From Rhodospirillales bacterium (lineage in GTDB: Bacteria; Pseudomonadota; Alphaproteobacteria; Acetobacterales; Acetobacteraceae): a DNA stretch of 10,401 bases. Shown one piece after another: positions 6,234 to 10,401 of the stretch. The translations under genes and the position numbers were made by a program. Below the pieces are notes generated by a model, which was given only the letters and a program-made list of their open reading frames with translations, searched no databases and was not told the origin of the DNA. The stretch lies in NCBI GenBank assembly GCA_018971905.1, contig JAGWZS010000046.1, positions 1 through 10,401 on the forward strand, in the 5' to 3' direction. The number at the start of each line of letters is the position of its first letter. The first letter of the stretch is position 1.

Positions 6234-8026
6234 CAGACCAGCGCCATCCCTTCATTGGTCACAGCCGGGCCAGATGCGCCTTTATGCTCTGGCCCCAGCA
6301 GCATTTCATTATGCGCCGCTCCTGATGGGATCATCGGAAACACGTTTTCCTTCTGATCCACCCAGATATCGGCGATCACCGGCTTGTCCACCGCCAGCAT
6401 CTCGGCGATCACCCGGTCCAGATCCTCAACTTTTTCCGCGCGCAGGCCAACGGCGTGGAAACTTTCCGCCAGCTTCACGAAATCCGGCAGGGCTTCCGAG
6501 TAGCTGTTGGAATAGCGGCTGCCGTGCAGCAGCTCCTGCCACTGGCGCACCATGCCCATATACTGGTTGTTCAGAATAAAAACCTTCACCGGCAGGCGGT
6601 ATTGCGCCAGCGTGCCCATTTCCTGAATGTTCATCAGAATGCTGGCCTCACCGGCAATGTCTATCACCAGCGCATCCGGGTGGGCCACCTGCGCGCCCAT
6701 GGCGGCGGGCAGGCCGTACCCCATGGTGCCCAGCCCGCCGGAGGTCATCCAGCGGTTCGGCTTTTCGAACTTGAAGTACTGCGCTGCCCACATCTGGTGC
6801 TGGCCAACCTCGGTGGTGATGAAGGTCTCGCGCCCGCGCGTGGCTTTATAAAGCTGTTCGATGGCGTACTGCGGCTTGATGATGCTGCCAGGGTCGCGCG
6901 GCTGAGTGTAACGCAGCGAATCCTTCGCCCGCCATACATCAATCTGCCCCCACCATTGCGCCAGCGCGGCGCGGTTGGGCTGGGTGCTGTCCTTTTTCCA
7001 GGCCGCGATCAGCGCCTTCAGCACAGCCAGCGCATCGCCGATAATCGCCACATCCACCATCACGGATTTATTGATGCTGGCGGGGTCGATATCGGCGTGA
7101 ATTTTCTTGGAATTGGGGGAGAACGCGTTCAGCCGGCCAGTCACACGGTCATCAAACCGCGCGCCGATGTTCAGCATCACGTCGCAGCCATGCATGGCGA
7201 GGTTTGCCTCGTAAGTGCCGTGCATACCCAACATGCCCACAAACAGCGGGTCAGATGCCGGGAAGGCGCCCAACCCCATCAGTGTGTTGGTGATGGGAAA
7301 GCCGGTAAGCCGGGTGAATTCGGTAAGCAGGCGCGTGGCTTCCGGCCCGGCGTTGATCACGCCGCCACCCGCGTAAATCACCGGGCGCTCAGCGCGCTTC
7401 AGCATCGCCACCGCTTCCTCAATCCGGCGCGGGTCAGGCTCGGTGCGGGGATTGTAGGAGCGGTGCGGCGCGTTGCCCGGCTCGCGGTACGGTGCCGGGG
7501 CAATCAGAATATCCTTTGGTAGATCCACCAGCACCGGGCCCGGGCGGCCGGTGCGCGCCACCAGAAACGCCTCGTGCATCACCCGCACCAGATCGTCGGA
7601 TTTCTTCACCAGATAATTATGCTTGGTGGCCGGGCGGGTAATGCCGGTGGTGTCCGCCTCCTGGAAGGCGTCGTTGCCGATGAGGTGCGTGGGCACCTGG
7701 CCGGAAAGGCAGACCAGCGGGATGGAATCCATCAGCGCGTCCACCAGCCCGGTGACGGCGTTGGTGGCGCCGGGGCCGGACGTGACGAGCACCACCCCCA
7801 CCTTGCCGGTGGAGCGCGCATAGCCTTCCGCCGCGTGCACCGCCGCCTGCTCATGCCGCACAAGTATGTGCTTAATCTCGGTCTGCTGAAACAGCGCGTC
7901 GTAAAGTGGCAGCACCGCGCCGCCGGGATAGCCGAAAATGACATCCACGTCCTGCGCCTTGAGCGCCCGGAGCACCGCCTCCGCCCCGGAATTCATCAGC
8001 TCAGGTGCTGCTATCATGCCGTCCAT
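6233..8026 (-). CDS. ilvB: acetolactate synthase large (catalytic) subunit
   Basis: A 597-residue thiamine-diphosphate enzyme that condenses pyruvate with pyruvate or 2-oxobutyrate, the first shared step of branched-chain amino-acid synthesis. Three-domain order is clear: the N-terminal Pyr domain with FGYPGGAVLPLYDAL and the catalytic Glu59 (RHEQAAVHAAEGYAR); the central domain from about 200, with MLGMHGTYEANLAM and GARFDDRVTGR; and the C-terminal PP domain with TTEVGQHQMWAAQ, GLGTMGYGLPAAMGA and the metal/diphosphate motif, which reads GEAS (Glu460) where Asp is usual, followed by NNQYMGMVRQWQ. The ATG at 8026 has AGGA about 6 nt upstream. miaA ends 60 nt before it. A second in-frame ATG three codons later is possible. 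The gene could also be called ilvI or ilvG; the symbol is by function. Confidence 0.96.
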   Translation of the reverse strand: MDGMIAAPELMNSGAEAVLRALKAQDVDVIFGYPGGAVLPLYDALFQQTEIKHILVRHEQAAVHAAEGYARSTGKVGVVLVTSGPGATNAVTGLVDALMDSIPLVCLSGQVPTHLIGNDAFQEADTTGITRPATKHNYLVKKSDDLVRVMHEAFLVARTGRPGPVLVDLPKDILIAPAPYREPGNAPHRSYNPRTEPDPRRIEEAVAMLKRAERPVIYAGGGVINAGPEATRLLTEFTRLTGFPITNTLMGLGAFPASDPLFVGMLGMHGTYEANLAMHGCDVMLNIGARFDDRVTGRLNAFSPNSKKIHADIDPASINKSVMVDVAIIGDALAVLKALIAAWKKDSTQPNRAALAQWWGQIDVWRAKDSLRYTQPRDPGSIIKPQYAIEQLYKATRGRETFITTEVGQHQMWAAQYFKFEKPNRWMTSGGLGTMGYGLPAAMGAQVAHPDALVIDIAGEASILMNIQEMGTLAQYRLPVKVFILNNQYMGMVRQWQELLHGSRYSNSYSEALPDFVKLAESFHAVGLRAEKVEDLDRVIAEMLAVDKPVIADIWVDQKENVFPMIPSGAAHNEMLLGPEHKGASGPAVTNEGMALV

Positions 8027-8084
8027 ATCGTCCTGCCATTCGCGTCCAGAATTTCCATGCTCCGGTACAGTGCCAGGGCGGGAA

Positions 8085-8160
8085 GGTCAACTGCTTTGTT
8101 TTACAAAATTTCTTAAATCAGCAAAAATACTTTCCGAAAATTTCGTATCACGGTCAATTC
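8085..8160 (-). promoter_or_regulatory. AT-rich region upstream of ilvB with spaced direct repeats
   Basis: Within the 3' end of miaA the GC content drops sharply: 22 of 80 bases (27.5%) at 8101-8180, against about 60% in the coding around it. On the minus strand GAAATTTT occurs at 8144-8137 and again at 8112-8105, exactly 32 bp apart, about three helical turns. The copies fall in different miaA reading frames, so protein sequence does not explain them. Possible promoter elements towards ilvB are TAAAAC at 8103-8098 with a poor -35 (TTTTGC, 8126-8121), or TTGACC at 8090-8085 with a poor -10 (TACCGG, 8067-8062). A role in ilvBN control, for instance an UP element or a regulator binding in phase, is inference. 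Confidence 0.35.
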
Positions 8161-9055
8161 TTGAATGAATTATTTGCATGTCTGTTTTGCTCACCAATTC
8201 CTGATGCCTGAACCAGGTCATTTGCCGCTTGGTGTACTGGAAGGTGGCCAGGCATGCGCGGGCCTTGGCTTCGGCCAGCAAAATCTCCCCGCGCAGATAA
8301 GCCGCCAGCTCCGGCACGCCATGGGCGCGCAGCAAGGGCAGGTCAGGCGGCAAATTCAGCGCCAGCAGGGCGCGCGCCTCCCCCAGCGCGTCGTTCCCCA
8401 GCATCGCGGTAAAGCGGGTCTCTGTCGCCTCGCGCAGGGCATCGCGCGGCGGGTCCAGCAGAATCATTTTCAGCCGCCAGCCCTCCAGGGTCTCGGTCGG
8501 CTGCGCCTGCCAATGGGCGATGCCTTTGCCCGTGCCAAGCCACACCTCATAAGCGCGGGCTATGCGCTGGCTGTCTCTGGGTTTCAGCTTCGCGGCGGTT
8601 TCCGGGTCAAGCTTTGCGTGCAGTGCCTCGGGCCCAAGCGCCGCCAGCAACTGCCTCGCCTCGGCGCGGGCGTCCTCGCCAGGGTCGGGAATATCGGCAA
8701 TGCCTTTCACCAGGGCGGAGAAATACATCCCCGTGCCGCCGCACAGAATGGGAAAGCGCGCCGCCTGCATCTCCGCCTTCGCGGCCTGGCGCCACCAGGC
8801 GGCATTGGCCGGTTCATCCGCCGCCTTCACCCCATACAGCTTGTGCGGCGCCTCTGCCTCGTCTTCTGGGCTGGGCCGGGCGGTAAGCACGCGCAGTTCC
8901 CGGTAGCACTGCATGGCGTCCGCGTTGATGATGGTGCCGCCGAATTCTTTGGCAATCGCCAGGGCCAGGGCGGATTTGCCGCTGGCTGTCGGCCCGGCGA
9001 TGATCAGCCCGCCGCGTTGCCCTAAACCTGTCTCTGCCCTATCGGTCGCGCCCAT
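8087..9055 (-). CDS. miaA: tRNA dimethylallyltransferase
   Basis: A 322-residue enzyme that transfers the dimethylallyl group to N6 of adenosine-37 in tRNAs reading UNN codons. The P-loop GPTASGKS is at residues 21-28, followed by the substrate-contact segment NADAMQCYREL, then TARPS, LCGGTGMYFSALVKG, DSQRIARAYEV and the C-terminal KRQMTWFR. I choose ATG at 9055: it leaves a short leader before the P-loop and an AGG 7 nt upstream. The frame runs open a further 28 codons to 9139, but that stretch is antisense to serB coding. The ATG shares the palindrome CATG with the serB start. The last 39 residues after TWFR are the normal length for the family but are encoded by very AT-rich DNA. ilvB follows after 60 nt on the same strand, so some ilvB transcription may come from miaA. 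Confidence 0.95.
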   Translation of the reverse strand: MGATDRAETGLGQRGGLIIAGPTASGKSALALAIAKEFGGTIINADAMQCYRELRVLTARPSPEDEAEAPHKLYGVKAADEPANAAWWRQAAKAEMQAARFPILCGGTGMYFSALVKGIADIPDPGEDARAEARQLLAALGPEALHAKLDPETAAKLKPRDSQRIARAYEVWLGTGKGIAHWQAQPTETLEGWRLKMILLDPPRDALREATETRFTAMLGNDALGEARALLALNLPPDLPLLRAHGVPELAAYLRGEILLAEAKARACLATFQYTKRQMTWFRHQELVSKTDMQIIHSRIDRDTKFSESIFADLRNFVKQSS

Positions 9056-9947
9056 GACAGCGCCTAATTCCCACATCGTTACCCTCGTGGCCAGCCGCAA
9101 CGCCGGGCCTCTCACCGCGCCGGATGTTGCCCGCGCCATGGCCTATGCCCAGGGCCGCAACCTTGTCTGGCTGGAGACGGGCAGGGCGGCGGAATTCCAG
9201 TCCCCCGCCGTGCCGGACCGCTCCGCCCTGGAAGCCATCATGACCCATAAGGCGGTGGATATTTTCCTCACCCGCCCGCGCGGCCGCCGCAAGGCGGTGC
9301 TGGTGGCGGATATGGACAGCACGATCGTCACTGCTGAAACGCTGGACGAGTTGGCGGGCTTCGCGGGGATGAAGGAGCAGGTTGCCGCCATCACCGCCCG
9401 CGCCATGAACGGCGAGCTGGAATTTCACCAGGCCATCCGCGAGCGTGTGGGGCTGCTCAAGGGCCTGCCCATAAGCGCGCTGGAGCAGGCATGGAAAGAA
9501 ATCCGCTACACGCCCGGTGCCCGCACGCTGGTGGCCACCATGAATGCGTTCGGCGCCACCACGGCACTGGTGTCCGGCGGGTTCAGCGTCTTCACCGCCC
9601 GCGTGGCGGCGGAGCTGGGCTTTGCCATCCACCGCGCCAACATTCTGTTGGATAACGGTGCCACCCTTACCGGCGAGGTGGGTGAGCCTATTCTGGACAA
9701 ATCCGCCAAGCTGGCGGCACTGGAGGAACTTGCCGCCGCCCGCGGCGTGAAGCTTACCGCAACTTTAAGCGTGGGGGACGGCGCCAACGACCTGCCAATG
9801 CTCAAAGCCGCCGGGCTTGGCGTTGCCTATCACGCCAAACCTGTTGTGGCGGCGGAAGTTGTGAATAAGGTGGTGCATACGGACCTCACCTCCCTGCTGT
9901 TCGCGCAGGGTTATCCTGCGTCCTCGTTCAAGGGAGTGGAAACATGA
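9054..9947 (+). CDS. serB: phosphoserine phosphatase
   Basis: A 297-residue HAD-superfamily enzyme that dephosphorylates L-phosphoserine, the last step of serine synthesis; cytoplasmic. After an N-terminal ACT-like region (from [15 protein letters not shown] to about residue 80) come the HAD motifs: DMDST with nucleophile Asp86 and acid/base Asp88, the substrate cap with [23 protein letters not shown] with Ser174, a lysine (K of DKSAKL), and GDGANDLPM with Asp242 and Asp246 for magnesium. I place the start at ATG 9054, because the protein then begins as SerB proteins normally do; the frame is open upstream to 8913, but that stretch is antisense to the miaA P-loop region. No Shine-Dalgarno precedes the ATG, so translation may be leaderless or weak. 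The stop overlaps the next start (ATGA). Confidence 0.94.
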   Translation: MTAPNSHIVTLVASRNAGPLTAPDVARAMAYAQGRNLVWLETGRAAEFQSPAVPDRSALEAIMTHKAVDIFLTRPRGRRKAVLVADMDSTIVTAETLDELAGFAGMKEQVAAITARAMNGELEFHQAIRERVGLLKGLPISALEQAWKEIRYTPGARTLVATMNAFGATTALVSGGFSVFTARVAAELGFAIHRANILLDNGATLTGEVGEPILDKSAKLAALEELAAARGVKLTATLSVGDGANDLPMLKAAGLGVAYHAKPVVAAEVVNKVVHTDLTSLLFAQGYPASSFKGVET

Positions 9948-10401
9948 AGACACGTGCCGCCGTTGCCCGCGCTCCGGGCAAGGTTTTGTCTCTGGAAACC
10001 GTGGACATCGCGGGGCCGAAATTCGGTGAGGTGCTGGTGGAGGTAAAAGCCACCGGCATCTGCCATACCGATGAATACACCCTCTCCGGCGCCGACCCGG
10101 AAGGCATTTTCCCCGCTATTCTAGGGCATGAAGGTGCGGGCGTGGTGGTGGATGTCGGCCCCGGCGTCACGTCCTTGAAAAAGGGCGACCATGTGATTCC
10201 GCTCTACACGCCCGAATGCCGGCAATGCAAAACCTGCCTCTCGCAGAAGAGCAATCTCTGCACCTCCATCCGCGCCACGCAAGGCAAGGGCGTGATGCCG
10301 GACGGCACCTCGCGTTTCTCCTGCGACGGTGCGCCGGTGATGCATTACATGGGGTGCTCCACCTTCGCGAACTTCACCGTGCTGCCGGAGATCGCGCTGG
10401 C
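9944..10401 (+). CDS. frmA: S-(hydroxymethyl)glutathione dehydrogenase / class III alcohol dehydrogenase, 5' part
   Basis: The first 152 codons of a zinc-dependent class III alcohol dehydrogenase, cut by the window end (the family is about 370 residues). It oxidises the glutathione adduct of formaldehyde with NAD+, the main bacterial formaldehyde-detoxification route. Catalytic zinc ligands are seen as Cys40 ([17 protein letters not shown]) and His62-Glu63 (GHEGAG). The structural zinc cysteines are Cys92, 95, 98 and 106. Asp51 and Arg110 match human class III Asp55 and Arg115, the residues that bind S-hydroxymethylglutathione, which separates it from ordinary ethanol dehydrogenases. AGGGAG at 9931-9936 lies 7 nt before the ATG, inside the end of serB, and the ATG overlaps the serB stop by 4 nt. 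Also named adhC or adhI in related organisms. An S-formylglutathione hydrolase gene would be expected downstream, outside the window. Confidence 0.95.
   Translation, partial: MKTRAAVARAPGKVLSLETVDIAGPKFGEVLVEVKATGICHTDEYTLSGADPEGIFPAILGHEGAGVVVDVGPGVTSLKKGDHVIPLYTPECRQCKTCLSQKSNLCTSIRATQGKGVMPDGTSRFSCDGAPVMHYMGCSTFANFTVLPEIAL

Noticed and set aside
8090..8200. MiaA C-terminus as a frameshifted or foreign extension because of its low GC
   Set aside because: The tail after KRQMTW is about the length seen in other MiaA proteins and no frame break is visible, so the AT-richness is better read as composition or regulation than as a broken end.
8913..9053. Upstream extension of serB by 47 codons
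   Set aside because: The stretch is antisense to the miaA P-loop region and does not look like SerB; ATG 9054 gives a standard N-terminus.
9056..9139. Upstream extension of miaA by 28 codons
   Set aside because: It is antisense to the start of serB, whose reading frame there matches the family.

Overview
The window looks like an ordinary chromosomal segment of a GC-rich alphaproteobacterium, plausibly an acetic-acid or acidophilic member of the Acetobacteraceae. That placement is inference from the GC-rich protein style, the miaA-ilvB-ilvN block next to serB, and the alphaproteobacterial look of the proteins. No rRNA, tRNA, insertion sequence, CRISPR array or phage module is visible. Nearly all of the sequence is coding, with ten genes, two of them cut by the window edges.

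Layout. 1-138 (minus): N-terminal part of an unrecognised gene, with a perfect 9-bp inverted repeat just upstream. 291-3556 (minus): rmuC, then a Sco-type copper chaperone lipoprotein, then a FAD-dependent amine/amino-acid oxidoreductase whose start overlaps the Sco stop by 4 nt. 3637-5727 (plus, divergent from rmuC): a slipin (stomatin/SPFH membrane protein), then, after 3 nt, a TTG-started sulfotransferase-like protein with a coiled-coil tail. 5724-8026 (minus, convergent with the sulfotransferase gene by a 4-nt stop overlap): ilvN and ilvB, the two subunits of acetolactate synthase. 8087-9055 (minus): miaA. 9054 onward (plus): serB, then the 5' part of a class III alcohol dehydrogenase / S-(hydroxymethyl)glutathione dehydrogenase gene.

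How the genes fit together. ilvB and ilvN make the first enzyme of branched-chain amino-acid synthesis, and the small subunit keeps the residues that bind valine for feedback. miaA lies upstream on the same strand. Its 3' end is a sharply AT-rich stretch that may carry ilvB control signals. miaA and serB start from a single shared CATG. serB (last step of serine synthesis) is coupled by an ATGA overlap to the formaldehyde-detoxification dehydrogenase. The Sco protein serves cytochrome oxidase assembly.

I see no convincing new multi-gene system. The points most worth checking are the AT-rich region with spaced direct repeats before ilvB, the inverted repeat before the truncated gene, the shared miaA/serB start, the slipin-sulfotransferase pair, and the heptad-encoding 21-bp tandem repeat.
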